Of a stretch of 64,000 nucleotides of DNA, positions 47,609 to 56,936 are shown in pieces. The DNA comes from Paludibacteraceae bacterium. GTDB taxonomy: Bacteria; Bacteroidota; Bacteroidia; Bacteroidales; Paludibacteraceae. Location of the stretch: contig JAEERP010000001.1 of the NCBI GenBank assembly GCA_016285885.1, forward strand, positions 434,001 through 498,000, given 5' to 3'. Position numbers and translations under genes: made by a program. The first letter of the stretch is position 1. Every line of letters begins with the position of its first letter. The notes beneath the pieces are model-generated. The model searched no databases. It worked only from the letters and a program-made list of their open reading frames with translations, and had not been told where the DNA came from.

Positions 47609-48550
47609 ATGTTCCTTTCTATTGTAGTTCCATCCTATAATGTTGAGCAATATGTCGCCGATTGTTTGAAGAGTTGTGTTCAACAGGAGATCGACAAATC
47701 TGAGTATGAAATCATAGTTGTCAATGATGGGTCAAAAGATTCCACATTGGATGTGGTCAACTCATTTGTGGAGAAGAACACGACGGCTAATATCCGTGTG
47801 GTGAGTCAGGAGAACAGAGGGTTAAGTGCCACGCGTAACAGAGGAATCACCCTCGCCCAAGGCGATTATATATGGTTCGTCGACAGTGACGATTGGATCA
47901 TGGAGAATTCTCTCCTATCTTTATTCGAGCACGTACAGTCACACCATCAGCCGGACATCGTGGCGCTGAATACGATTCTTAGGAAAGAGACCGAGGAGAC
48001 GGCGATTATCAGGAATCTTCCTTCCGATTCCGGGGATGGCAAATATATCTATGATCATTCCTATATCTTTCCTTATAGTGGCGCACCTTTTTACCTCATC
48101 AAACGAGATTTCCTTTTGCGCAATGAGTTGAAGTTCATGGAGGGAATCTATTTCGAGGATTGTCTGTTCACGCCAACCGTCTTGAGCATGACCCGTAAGT
48201 GCAGCTATTATGCTAAACCAGTTTATATCTATAGGATGCGGGAGAACTCCATCACCACTTCATCCATCTCCGAGAAGAAATTGTACGATTCCCTCACGGT
48301 TGCGGAGGAGCTGAAGCGAAAGATGGAGGATGAACGAACCCTCTACAAAGATGTGCTCAAGGATGCTGCATGTAGAACCTATGAGGTGCTATTCCGCTAT
48401 TATATCCTAAAGTCCGATCGTGACATGCAGAAGAAATTTTTGGGAATAGTGAATGCCAACGATAATTGGAAATCCTTGTTGAAGGGGGTCCGTTTCAAGC
48501 ATAAAATCTACTATTTCATTATGCGGGTCTATTCAGTCTTTAGGGGGTAA
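47609..48550 (+). CDS. Family 2 glycosyltransferase
   Basis: A 313-residue GT2 enzyme: SIVVPSYNVEQYVADCL at the N-terminus, EIIVVNDGSKDST, GLSATRNRGITLAQGDY and WFVDSDDWIM with the metal-binding DxDD. The remaining 190 residues form the acceptor-binding part. Specificity unknown. It starts 16 bases after the EpsG-like gene, in the run of assembly genes. Confidence 0.93.
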   Translation: MFLSIVVPSYNVEQYVADCLKSCVQQEIDKSEYEIIVVNDGSKDSTLDVVNSFVEKNTTANIRVVSQENRGLSATRNRGITLAQGDYIWFVDSDDWIMENSLLSLFEHVQSHHQPDIVALNTILRKETEETAIIRNLPSDSGDGKYIYDHSYIFPYSGAPFYLIKRDFLLRNELKFMEGIYFEDCLFTPTVLSMTRKCSYYAKPVYIYRMRENSITTSSISEKKLYDSLTVAEELKRKMEDERTLYKDVLKDAACRTYEVLFRYYILKSDRDMQKKFLGIVNANDNWKSLLKGVRFKHKIYYFIMRVYSVFRG

Positions 48551-48567
48551 AGTGAAAAATAAAACCG

Positions 48568-49653
48568 ATGAAGATAGCGGCATTCCATTTGTTCAATGAT
48601 TATTCAGGCAGTCCCAAGGTGCTGAAGATGGTGCTCTCCGGACTTGTCCAAAGAGGATATTCGGTAGACCTGCTCACCTCTAGGGGGGGCGTGTTGGATG
48701 AACTGAAAGAACAGAATGTGGCACATTACCGTTACAGCTATCGGTTCTCCGAGAATCCTATCGTTACGATGTTGCGCTACACCTATGCGCAGATCTATAT
48801 GTTTTTCTTCTCTTTCCGGTATCTGTTTCGGAAGGAGGTCGTTTTTTACATCAATACGATTCTCCCTGTAGGCGCAGCCTTAGCGGGTCGGTTGATGGGG
48901 AAGCGAGTGATTTACCACTACCACGAGAACTCATTCGCGAAGGGAACGTTCTACAAGACGCTAGCCTCCTTCATGGAGCGTTTAGCGTCCGATATCATAT
49001 GCGTTTCCGAATTCCAGAGTAGATACATCAATCGGAAAGAGGGGGTGCATGTCGTGCCCAATGCCCTTTCCAACACCTTTGTGGAGCGATTCAAGCACAA
49101 TCCGGAACTCTCTTTCTCGATGCAGCGGGTGCTGATGGTCGCCTCCCTGAAGAAATACAAAGGAGTGGTGCAATTCATTGAATTGTCCAATCGTCTTCCG
49201 CAGTTTAATTTTGCGGTTGTTTTGAATGAAACTCAGAAGGCGATAGATGATTTTATAAAGGAAAATGGCATTACTTTGGGGAATAACATCGTCCTCTATC
49301 CAAGGCAAGAGGAGGTCGCTCCATTCTATGCGGAAGCTTCTCTCTTGTTGAATCTGACGGATGCGAGCATGGCGGTGGAGACGTTTGGACTGACCGCCTT
49401 GGAGGCCATGTCGGCCGGATTGCCGGTTATCGTACCGACCCAAGGAGGAGTCGCGGAGCTGGTGGAGGACGGTTGCAATGGATACAAGATCGATGTGCAA
49501 GAATTAAATAAAATAGAAGAGCAAATTAAGGTTGTTTTAACAAATTATAAGTTGTACGAAACGCTTTCGACGTCTGCATATTCGACATCGAAGCATTACT
49601 CGGAGGATGCTGTCAATGAGATGGTTTCTTCAATAATAGGATTGAAAAGATAA
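48568..49653 (+). CDS. GT4-type glycosyltransferase
   Basis: A 361-residue GT-B-fold retaining glycosyltransferase. The second domain has VLMVASLKKYKGVVQFI and the typical donor-binding E-x7-E region (ETFGLTALEAMSAGLPVI) followed by a GGVAELVEDG loop. N-terminal half has Rossmann features (LFNDYSGSPKVLKM). Probably adds a hexose or related sugar in the repeat unit. Eighteen bases after the previous gene. Confidence 0.9.
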   Translation: MKIAAFHLFNDYSGSPKVLKMVLSGLVQRGYSVDLLTSRGGVLDELKEQNVAHYRYSYRFSENPIVTMLRYTYAQIYMFFFSFRYLFRKEVVFYINTILPVGAALAGRLMGKRVIYHYHENSFAKGTFYKTLASFMERLASDIICVSEFQSRYINRKEGVHVVPNALSNTFVERFKHNPELSFSMQRVLMVASLKKYKGVVQFIELSNRLPQFNFAVVLNETQKAIDDFIKENGITLGNNIVLYPRQEEVAPFYAEASLLLNLTDASMAVETFGLTALEAMSAGLPVIVPTQGGVAELVEDGCNGYKIDVQELNKIEEQIKVVLTNYKLYETLSTSAYSTSKHYSEDAVNEMVSSIIGLKR

Positions 49654-49665
49654 ATAATTTACAAA

Positions 49666-50730
49666 ATGAAGCAAATCGCAATAGTGGGGAGTCAAGGTAT
49701 TCCGGCTAATTATGGCGGATTCGAATCCATGGTGGAAAACATTGTCGGAGAGAATGCGTCATCGGATATTCATTACACTGTGTTCTGCAGCGGTGTTGAT
49801 ATGCCAGAGAGACTGCATGAATACAAGGGGTGTACGTTGAAATACATTAATGTGAAGGCAAATGGTATGCTGAGTGTGATCTATGACGTGGTCTGCATGA
49901 TGCATACGTTTAGAGGATACGACACCATCTTGGTGTTAGGTGTGTCAGGTTGTATCTTCCTTCCTATCTTGAAACTGTTCAGTAAGAACCGTCTGGTGGT
50001 TAACATTGACGGTTTGGAGCATAAGAGAGACAAGTGGGGCTGGTTCGCTCGATGGATTCTCCGTTTTTCCGAGAAAATGGCGGTATGGTGTGCGGATGTG
50101 ATCATTGCGGATAATAAAGGAATCCAGGATTATGTCACCGAAGTCTACGGAAAGCCATCCAAGTTGATAGCCTATGGTGGTAATCATGTGATTCGGGAAA
50201 TCGACCCGGAGTACAAGGCCCGTATATTGGCCAATTATGGTTTGAAGGACACCAGTTACGCTGTCTGTGTGTGCCGTATCGAGCCGGAAAACAATTGCCA
50301 CATATCTTTGGACGCCTTTTCCAAGAGCGATAAACATATCGTGTTCATCGGGAATTGGGGACATAGCGAATATGCCAAGAAACTGAAGAAGCAATATTCA
50401 TCCTATCCGAACATTCATTTGTTGGATGCGATATATGATTTGGATATCCTCTATGTGATACGTTCCAACGCATCACTTTATGTGCATGGACATAGTGCGG
50501 GAGGAACCAATCCATCCTTGGTCGAGGCGATGTTCTTTGGCATGCCGATCGTGGCGTATGACTGCGTCTACAATCGCGCCACCACGCATGAAAAGGCCTA
50601 TTACTTCGCAAATTCGGATGATCTTTTGTCGTTGTTAAACCAAGAATTGGACGGAACTCCAATGAGGTCCATCGCCGAAGAAAACTACACATGGAAGAAA
50701 ATCGCCCAACAATACGAATCAACCTATTGA
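49666..50730 (+). CDS. DUF1972-type GT4 glycosyltransferase
   Basis: A 354-residue GT-B protein with the DUF1972 N-terminus (IAIVGSQGIPANYGGFESMVE) and a GT4 C-terminal domain (HGHSAGGTNPSLVEAMFFGMPIVAY). The N-terminal family includes Cps2T-like rhamnosyltransferases, so a rhamnose or deoxyhexose donor is possible. It is the last gene of operon 1; a weak hairpin and T run follow. Confidence 0.9.
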   Translation: MKQIAIVGSQGIPANYGGFESMVENIVGENASSDIHYTVFCSGVDMPERLHEYKGCTLKYINVKANGMLSVIYDVVCMMHTFRGYDTILVLGVSGCIFLPILKLFSKNRLVVNIDGLEHKRDKWGWFARWILRFSEKMAVWCADVIIADNKGIQDYVTEVYGKPSKLIAYGGNHVIREIDPEYKARILANYGLKDTSYAVCVCRIEPENNCHISLDAFSKSDKHIVFIGNWGHSEYAKKLKKQYSSYPNIHLLDAIYDLDILYVIRSNASLYVHGHSAGGTNPSLVEAMFFGMPIVAYDCVYNRATTHEKAYYFANSDDLLSLLNQELDGTPMRSIAEENYTWKKIAQQYESTY

Positions 50731-50769
50731 TTCCCATCGGATTGTGTATGTTGAGAAATCGTTGAACCG

Positions 50770-50810
50770 TCAAACAGAATAAAAGAATACGTCTGATTTC
50801 TTTTTTTTTG
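50770..50810 (+). terminator. Possible terminator of operon 1
   Basis: AACAGA and TCTGATT can pair imperfectly around a 12-base A-rich loop, followed by C and a run of nine Ts. Stem is short, so strength is uncertain. Confidence 0.35.
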
Positions 50811-50840
50811 CCTAATTCATTTCGAATAAAGATTTTTATT

Positions 50841-50848
50841 TAATTTTG
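50841..50848 (+). promoter_or_regulatory. -7 promoter box of operon 2
   Basis: TAATTTTG (TAnnTTTG), 130 bases ahead of the UpxY-like gene. The upstream TTTG at 50807-50810 is too far for a normal spacer. Confidence 0.5.
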
Positions 50849-50854
50849 TAGACA

Positions 50855-50978
50855 TCGCTTTGTTGTTTTGATGGGCGGTAACGTCAACCCATCTTTCAAT
50901 GAAGTCGTTTCTTCACTAATTTGCGAGATTCTCCCTAAAGTCAGGAGAGATATCCGAGGGTGATTTGAGCAGAAATGT
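50855..50978 (+). promoter_or_regulatory. Structured leader of operon 2
   Basis: About 125 bases holding three hairpins: GATGGG/CCCATC (50870-50893), TGAAG/CTTCA (50900-50915) and TCTCC/GGAGA (50930-50948). Leaders of this kind are where UpxY-type factors are recruited to prevent premature termination, but no clear intrinsic terminator is visible. Confidence 0.4.
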
Positions 50979-51512
50979 ATGGGTAATTTAAAAGAATTCG
51001 GTTGGTTTGCTGTGAACGTTTTTTTCAACCGCGTCACAAGAATGTCTTCCATCTTGAGTGAGGATGATATCCAACATTACGTTCCGATGCGGACTGTCGA
51101 GGTGTTTAGGGATGGGCAAAAGGTATACGAGAAAAAACAGTTAGTCACCTCCTTGTTATTCCTGAAGTGTACCCCTCATTATCTGCAGTTATTGAAAGAG
51201 CGTTTTGGGGATGCGTTCTATGTCTATTCAGATATCGAGACGAAGAAACCCCGCATTATTCCTGACAAGGAGATGGAGTCGTTCAAGTTGGTGACATCCG
51301 TCGGAGACTTGGGGTTGGAGCTTTTGCCAGAAGGTCTTGTCGAGTGTAAGATCGGCGATCATGTCAGAGTGATCGACGGGGTTTTCAAAGGGGCGGAAGG
51401 TTACGTGAAGAGGATACAAGGAAGAAAACGTCTGATCGTCTCTATCGAGGGAATCGCAGTGGTGGCCACGTCGTATATTCCAAGATCCTTTCTCCAAAAA
51501 TTGGAGGACTGA
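50979..51512 (+). CDS. UpxY-like NusG-family transcription antiterminator
   Basis: A 177-residue NusG paralogue: an NGN domain (GWFAVNVFFNRVTRM, QLVTSLLFLKCTPHYLQ) and a KOW domain (IGDHVRVIDGVFKGAEGYVKRI). Proteins of this type at the head of Bacteroides capsule operons bind RNA polymerase in the leader and allow transcription of the long operon; they act only on their own locus. It is the first gene after the leader, so it presumably controls operon 2. No partner UpxZ-like gene was seen. Confidence 0.93.
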   Translation: MGNLKEFGWFAVNVFFNRVTRMSSILSEDDIQHYVPMRTVEVFRDGQKVYEKKQLVTSLLFLKCTPHYLQLLKERFGDAFYVYSDIETKKPRIIPDKEMESFKLVTSVGDLGLELLPEGLVECKIGDHVRVIDGVFKGAEGYVKRIQGRKRLIVSIEGIAVVATSYIPRSFLQKLED

Positions 51513-51548
51513 ATTAGAGCTAAATGTATTAAATTTGAAAAAAGAGAT

Positions 51549-52697
51549 ATGTTGGATTTTTTCACCACAATATCAGAAACGGACTTTTGGCTGTTTGTAA
51601 TGGCCTTCGCTCTTGTGATGTCCATTGTCGCCGCTGGTGTTTTGATACCACAGATTTTGTTGATTGCGTTCCGCAGGAAATTGTTTGATGAACCAGACGA
51701 GCGCAAGATCCATCATAGTACAGTGCCAAGATTGGGAGGCATCGCTTTTGAGCCTGTCATTTTATTCACCATATTCATCCTCTTGGTGTTTGATGTCCAT
51801 ACAGGACGCCTACAATTGATGGAGGAGTTGGGTAACAATGTGTTGAGCCTATCCATCTGCGTCTGCTCGTTGATTCTACTTTATTTGGTAGGTATAGCGG
51901 ACGATTTGATCGGTGTGAAATACAGTGCGAAGTTTGTCGTTCAAGTAGGGTGTGGCTTGCTCTTCCTCTTTGGCGGTTTGTATATATCCGACTTCCACGG
52001 GCTCTTTTTCTTCAATGACAAGTTGCCATGGTACATGTTCTGGCCGTTGACCGTCATGTTGGTAGTCTTCATCATCAATGCGATGAACCTGATTGATGGT
52101 ATTGATGGATTGGCCTCTGGGCTCAGTGGTGTTGCCTTGGGATATTATGGAGGCGTCTTTTTCGAGATAGGGGAATATGCCTTCGCTTTGGTCGCTTTCG
52201 CCACTTTGGGAACGGTGATTCCGTTTTTCTACTACAATGTCTTTGGCAAGGCTGAGAAGCAAAAGAAGATCTTCATGGGCGATACTGGTTCGTTGACGAT
52301 CGGTTTGATCCTTTGTTTCTTGAGTTTCCGCATGGCCAATGTCTATATTGACCCAACCCATACCTGTTTGTCGAAGGTGCATCCGATGTTCCTCGCATTC
52401 AGTCCGTTGATGGTGCCATGCATGGATGTGGTCCGTGTCTTTATGTATCGTCTCAAATGCAAGAAGAATCCGTTTATGCCGGACAAGAGTCATATACACC
52501 ATAAGTTGTTGAGTTTGGGTATGTCCCAACATGTCGCGATGATCAGTATATTATTCTTTTCAGCCTTCATCATCGCCACCAGTTTGGTGTTATCGAAAGA
52601 GATGGATCCGACATTGCTATTCATGGGAATCGTCATCTTTTTCGCCGCCATAAATATTTGGATGCACGCTAAGATTCAAAAGAAAAATAAAAATTAA
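51549..52697 (+). CDS. WecA/MraY-family sugar-phosphate transferase (copy 2)
   Basis: A 382-residue paralogue of the enzyme at 37395, similar from VAAGVLIPQILLIAF to the C-terminus. It keeps the catalytic motifs (VGIADDLIGVKYSAKF, NAMNLIDGIDGLASG, FMGDTGSLTIG, DKSHIHHKLLSLG). Starts a second export/initiating cassette directly after the UpxY-like gene (36-base gap). Both copies should transfer a sugar-1-phosphate to undecaprenyl phosphate; whether they use the same sugar cannot be told from sequence. Confidence 0.93.
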   Translation: MLDFFTTISETDFWLFVMAFALVMSIVAAGVLIPQILLIAFRRKLFDEPDERKIHHSTVPRLGGIAFEPVILFTIFILLVFDVHTGRLQLMEELGNNVLSLSICVCSLILLYLVGIADDLIGVKYSAKFVVQVGCGLLFLFGGLYISDFHGLFFFNDKLPWYMFWPLTVMLVVFIINAMNLIDGIDGLASGLSGVALGYYGGVFFEIGEYAFALVAFATLGTVIPFFYYNVFGKAEKQKKIFMGDTGSLTIGLILCFLSFRMANVYIDPTHTCLSKVHPMFLAFSPLMVPCMDVVRVFMYRLKCKKNPFMPDKSHIHHKLLSLGMSQHVAMISILFFSAFIIATSLVLSKEMDPTLLFMGIVIFFAAINIWMHAKIQKKNKN

Positions 52698-52713
52698 AAC
52701 ATAGATATAGACA

Positions 52714-53532
52714 ATGAAAACTAACTTGTTGATTTTTAATGCTCTATTAATTGTGTTCTTGTGTTCTTGTAATTCGCACAAGAAGATCCCTTATTTTCAG
52801 GATGCGGATCGTGTCAAAGGTATAAACACATCTGCTGTGCAAGAGATCACGCTTCGTCCTAAAGATAAGATATCCATTGTGGTGAATTGTAAGGACCCTC
52901 AGTTGTCGGCATTGTTCAACCTTCCATATGTGACGCAGCGTGTCGTCAGCACAGGTGCGCACACCACTCTGTATGGAGAGGAGTCTGGTGCGGTATCAGG
53001 TTATACGGTCGACAGTGATGGAAATATCGATTTCCCTACGATTGGAAAGATCAATGTGGCTGGATTGACGAGAAACGAGTTGTCCACCCTGATCAAGGAT
53101 GAGATCGAATCGAGGAACCAGGCGAAGGATCCGGTTATCACGGTTGACTTCCTGAACCTCAGCATCTCCGTGCTTGGAGAGGTGGCTCATCCAGGTATCT
53201 ATAGAATCTACAAAGATAACATGACACTCTTGGAGGCTTTGAGTGGTGCGGGAGATGTGACCATCCAAGGTAAAAGAGAGGATGTGCTCGTGTTGCGTAT
53301 GGAGGAGGGGAAGCAAAAGACCTTCCGTGTCAACTTGAATTCTTTGCAGAATGTTGTGCAGTCGCCAGTCTACTACCTGCAACAAGATGATGTGATCTAC
53401 GTGACACCGAATAAGATGAAAGTTAAGCAGTCTACGGTCAACGGTAACAATGTTCGTTCAACCTCCTTCTGGATATCATTGTCGTCCTTGGCGGCGACCG
53501 TTGTGGCACTTGTCCTGAATAACAATGATTGA
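52714..53532 (+). CDS. Wza-like polysaccharide export lipoprotein (copy 2)
   Basis: A 272-residue paralogue of the protein at 38577. It has a signal peptide with lipobox-like FLCSC, the Poly_export domain (GYTVDSDGNIDFPTIGKI), an SLBB-like part (SVLGEVAHPGIYRIYKDNM) and the same C-terminal hydrophobic segment. The differences are mostly conservative. It lies in the same position of the second cassette, upstream of the Wzc-like kinase gene; the gap there is 56 bases rather than eight. Confidence 0.93.
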   Translation: MKTNLLIFNALLIVFLCSCNSHKKIPYFQDADRVKGINTSAVQEITLRPKDKISIVVNCKDPQLSALFNLPYVTQRVVSTGAHTTLYGEESGAVSGYTVDSDGNIDFPTIGKINVAGLTRNELSTLIKDEIESRNQAKDPVITVDFLNLSISVLGEVAHPGIYRIYKDNMTLLEALSGAGDVTIQGKREDVLVLRMEEGKQKTFRVNLNSLQNVVQSPVYYLQQDDVIYVTPNKMKVKQSTVNGNNVRSTSFWISLSSLAATVVALVLNNND

Positions 53533-53588
53533 TAAACGAACGGTCGATTGTTATCTGAAAAATATATAGTTGAGTACAGCGCGTGAAT

Positions 53589-55982
53589 ATGGATCAGAAT
53601 TGGGACTTTAACGAAGACATCATAGTAGAGGATTCCTTGGATTTCCAGGAGTTGTTCGTGCAGGTGAAGAGTCACTGGCATTGGTTCGTCATATCCATGT
53701 TTTGTGTCATGTCTTTTGCTGTGCTATATATTTTGAAGACGCCTTCCTCCTATACGAGAACATCTGAGGTGCAGATCAAGTCTGAGAATTCAGGTGGAGG
53801 AGCGCTCAAACTGCAGAATGCGTTCAATGACATGGGTTTCATATCGTCAGGTGTGAGTGTAAACAATGAGCTCCGTGCCTTGGTCTCTCCCGATTTGATG
53901 TGTGAAGTCATCAATCGCTACCATCTGGATATCGAATATGAGGCGATAGGCAATCTGAAGGGGCAAGTGTTGTATGGCTCCAAACTGCCTGTCATGATCA
54001 ACTTCCTTGATGTGTCGGATTACGTCGATGTGGAGTGTACGATGGCGCTAGACCGCAATGATTTTGTGGTTCTCTCCGATTTCACCTTCCATGACCTAGA
54101 GGAAGGGGATGAGATGGAGAGCGCCGATAAATGTAGAATTCATATCGGAGACACGACCAATACGCCAGTGGGACGAGTGTTAGTGACCCGAGTGCCGGAG
54201 TACCATAGCCGCAGACCTGTTACGATGTTGCATATCAAGCGTACCAATTTGTTCAAATCGCAGGAGAACTGGTCTGCCAAGCTATCCGTCACACAGGAAG
54301 ACATCAAATCAGACATCATAACCCTGATGGTGAAGGATGTCTCCACGCAGCGAGGCGACGCTTTTCTGGACGGTGTCATCTCGATCTACAACGAGAATTG
54401 GGTGAATGACAAGAATATGATTGCGGACGGAACCTCCAGGTTCATCAATGAGCGTTTGAAAATCATAGAAGAGGAGTTGTCCAGCGTGGACAATAACATA
54501 TCATCCTACAAGAGTAAAAACCTTTTGCCAGATGTGAAGGCGGTGGCAGAGATGTACATGCAGGAGAATGCGGCCATCTCCAACCAATTGAGGGATTTGA
54601 ACTCCCAATTATACATGACGCAGTACATCAGGGACTACTTGGCTATCGAGTCGAACCAGACGAAGGTGTTGCCTGTGAGCTCGGGTATTCAAAACGCCAA
54701 TATCGAGCGACAAATCTCCGAGTATAACGAGAAGCTTTTGAAGAGGAACCGATTGGAGTCGAATAGTAGTTCTGAGAACGATTTGGTGAAGGGAATGGAT
54801 GAAGATTTAGCCTCCATGAGAAGTGCGATATTGGTCTCCATAGATAACCAGATCGCCGCTATCGACAATAAGATCGGCACATTGAAGCACAGCGAGCGTA
54901 ACGCATTGTCGAGGATTTCATCCAATCCAAAGCAGGCAGAGATGTTGCTCTCCGCGGAACGTCAGCAAGCTGTGAAGGAGGCCCTCTACCTCTTCTTGTT
55001 GCAGAAAAGAGAGGAGAATGAGCTCTCCCAGGCCTATACAGCCCACAATACGAGAATGATCAAGCGCCCAGGCGGAAGTATTTTCCCAAGTGCGCCAAAA
55101 AAACGTAACATATTGTTTGTCGCCTTCCTTTTTGGTCTACTCATTCCTTTGGGAATTTTGTACGCTAGGCTGACGACGAACAACACGGTACGAGGAAGGA
55201 AAGATTTGGAGCAAGTACCGGTTCCGTTGATTGGAGAGATACCTTTCGTACAGCGCCAAAGACGCAAATGGTGGGCCGTGTGGAAGAAGCCTCGTAGGTC
55301 GCATACCGCTGTGGTGCAACCCGGCAACCGAAACGCCATCAACGAGGCGTTCCGTGTCATGCGTACGAACTTGGAGTTCCTCTCGAACAAGGGGCCACAG
55401 GTTCTGATGCTCACCTCATTCAATTCTGGTAGTGGCAAGAGTTTCATCTGCGTGAATATTGCGTTGAGTTTGTCCATTAAGAATAAGCGAGTCCTGCTAA
55501 TCGATTGCGACATGAGGCATGCCACCTTATCCAAGTGGGCAAAAAATCCGACAACAGGATTGAGCGCATATCTGAATGGAAGGGTGAACTCCTATGAGGA
55601 GCTACTCGTGAAATCCGTGGGCGGAAATGTAGGGCTGGACGTATTGGCCGTGGGAGGAATTCCACCGAATCCGACGGAGTTGATCGGTAATGGGCTATTG
55701 GCCAATGTGATAGAGAGTGCGAAGAAAGATTATGACTATATCTTGATAGACTGTCCTCCAATCGATATCGTCGCAGATGCGCAGATCATCGAGACGTACG
55801 TTGACCGTACTCTGTTTGTCGTTCGTGCAGGATTGTTGGAGCGTTCAATGTTGGATGAGCTGACCAGCATATACAACGAAGGCAGATTTAAGAATATGTC
55901 ACTGATACTGAACGGCACATCCATGGAGAAGGGCAAGTTCGCCTATCGATATGGATACCATTCCGAGTATTATAATTCATAG
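53589..55982 (+). CDS. Wzc-like chain-length regulator and tyrosine autokinase (copy 2)
   Basis: A 797-residue paralogue of the protein at 39431. The frame begins with GTG at 53583; ATG at 53589 (MDQNWDFNEDI) is more likely. Two membrane segments flank a large periplasmic region, and the kinase domain has Walker A near 612-620 (FNSGSGKSF), VLLIDCDMR and YILIDCPPID. The C-terminal tail (KFAYRYGYHSEYYNS) has only five Tyr against seven in copy 1. The N-terminal periplasmic part is the most diverged (before residue about 230). No phosphatase gene follows this copy. Confidence 0.95.
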   Translation: MDQNWDFNEDIIVEDSLDFQELFVQVKSHWHWFVISMFCVMSFAVLYILKTPSSYTRTSEVQIKSENSGGGALKLQNAFNDMGFISSGVSVNNELRALVSPDLMCEVINRYHLDIEYEAIGNLKGQVLYGSKLPVMINFLDVSDYVDVECTMALDRNDFVVLSDFTFHDLEEGDEMESADKCRIHIGDTTNTPVGRVLVTRVPEYHSRRPVTMLHIKRTNLFKSQENWSAKLSVTQEDIKSDIITLMVKDVSTQRGDAFLDGVISIYNENWVNDKNMIADGTSRFINERLKIIEEELSSVDNNISSYKSKNLLPDVKAVAEMYMQENAAISNQLRDLNSQLYMTQYIRDYLAIESNQTKVLPVSSGIQNANIERQISEYNEKLLKRNRLESNSSSENDLVKGMDEDLASMRSAILVSIDNQIAAIDNKIGTLKHSERNALSRISSNPKQAEMLLSAERQQAVKEALYLFLLQKREENELSQAYTAHNTRMIKRPGGSIFPSAPKKRNILFVAFLFGLLIPLGILYARLTTNNTVRGRKDLEQVPVPLIGEIPFVQRQRRKWWAVWKKPRRSHTAVVQPGNRNAINEAFRVMRTNLEFLSNKGPQVLMLTSFNSGSGKSFICVNIALSLSIKNKRVLLIDCDMRHATLSKWAKNPTTGLSAYLNGRVNSYEELLVKSVGGNVGLDVLAVGGIPPNPTELIGNGLLANVIESAKKDYDYILIDCPPIDIVADAQIIETYVDRTLFVVRAGLLERSMLDELTSIYNEGRFKNMSLILNGTSMEKGKFAYRYGYHSEYYNS

Positions 55983-56034
55983 AATCGGTTCATGTTCTCT
56001 GTCATGAGATGGAGGATCGTAAAAATAAAAATTG

Positions 56035-56670
56035 ATGAAGCATATAATAATCATAGGTGCAAGAGGTTTTGGAAGGGAGTGTTACGACCTTTTCAAGAAC
56101 AAGAAGCACCCAAGATGGGGATGGAAATTGAAAGGATTCCTGGACGACAAAGCGGATGCATTAGACGGGTTTGAGGGATATCCACCTATTTTAGGTCCGG
56201 TTGAGACCTACCAGATACAAAAAAATGACGTGTTTTTCTGTGCGTTGGGCGATCCAGTCCAACGAAAAAAATATACCGATATAATTTTGAAAAATGGAGG
56301 TAAATTCATATCTTGCATAAGCGACTATGCATTGATTAACGCTACAGCCAAACTTGGGCAAGGTGTTTTTGTCGGTGCGTACGCGATTATATCGGCAGAT
56401 GTTACTGTAGGCGATTTTTCTGTAGTCCACCCGTTTTGCAACTTTGGACATGACGCAAAGATAGGCAAATATGGAGAGATTGAATCTTACGTCGCCATAG
56501 GAGGGTATTCCGATATTGGTGAATATGTGACCATCCACCCGCATTCGACGGTTTTGCCTCGAATACATGTGGGTGACTATGCTACGGTTGGGGCTGGTAG
56601 CGTCGTAATCAAAGACGTGAAGGATCAAACGACAGTTTTTGGAGTTCCAGCGAATGTGTTGGAAATTTAA
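56035..56670 (+). CDS. NeuD/PglD-type sugar acyltransferase
   Basis: A 211-residue protein with an N-terminal Rossmann-like nucleotide-sugar site (IIIIGARGFGRECYDLF) and a left-handed beta-helix of hexapeptide repeats from about residue 90. The helix has the catalytic-site His in NFGHDAKIG (as in PglD), and the typical end GAGSVVIKDV, VFGVPANV. Family members N- or O-acetylate amino sugars with acetyl-CoA; here the next genes are for acyl carrier protein and ketoacyl synthases, so another acyl donor is possible. The TTG at 56032 was not used; ATG at 56035 gives MKHIIIIGARG. Sequence is somewhat more AT-rich than neighbours. Confidence 0.9.
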   Translation: MKHIIIIGARGFGRECYDLFKNKKHPRWGWKLKGFLDDKADALDGFEGYPPILGPVETYQIQKNDVFFCALGDPVQRKKYTDIILKNGGKFISCISDYALINATAKLGQGVFVGAYAIISADVTVGDFSVVHPFCNFGHDAKIGKYGEIESYVAIGGYSDIGEYVTIHPHSTVLPRIHVGDYATVGAGSVVIKDVKDQTTVFGVPANVLEI

Positions 56671-56702
56671 TTTTATATTTACTTAATTTAAACGATTTCG
56701 AA

Positions 56703-56936
56703 ATGAAAACTTTGGATGAATTTGTAGCACTATTTGCAGAACAATTGGACGAGACGGATCCATCAACGGTAACAGCGCAGACCAAATTTCGTGATTTGGA
56801 CGAATGGTCTTCTTTGTTGGCACTTACCTTGATTTCCATGATTGATGAGGAGTTCGATGTGGCGTTGAAGGGTGATGACGTGAAGAATTCCGAGACGATC
56901 GAGGATGTGTATAATATAGTTGTTTCCAAGAAATAA
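56703..56936 (+). CDS. Acyl carrier protein
   Basis: A 77-residue protein with the ACP fold pattern of three helices. The phosphopantetheine site is probably Ser37 in EWSSLLAL (family D/E-S-L; the Asp of the usual DSL is replaced). The acidic surface typical of ACPs is clear. It is not the general AcpP of fatty acid synthesis: it sits in the polysaccharide operon between the acyltransferase and ketoacyl synthase genes. Its stop codon overlaps the start of the KASIII gene by one base (TAATG), implying translational coupling. Confidence 0.9.
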   Translation: MKTLDEFVALFAEQLDETDPSTVTAQTKFRDLDEWSSLLALTLISMIDEEFDVALKGDDVKNSETIEDVYNIVVSKK

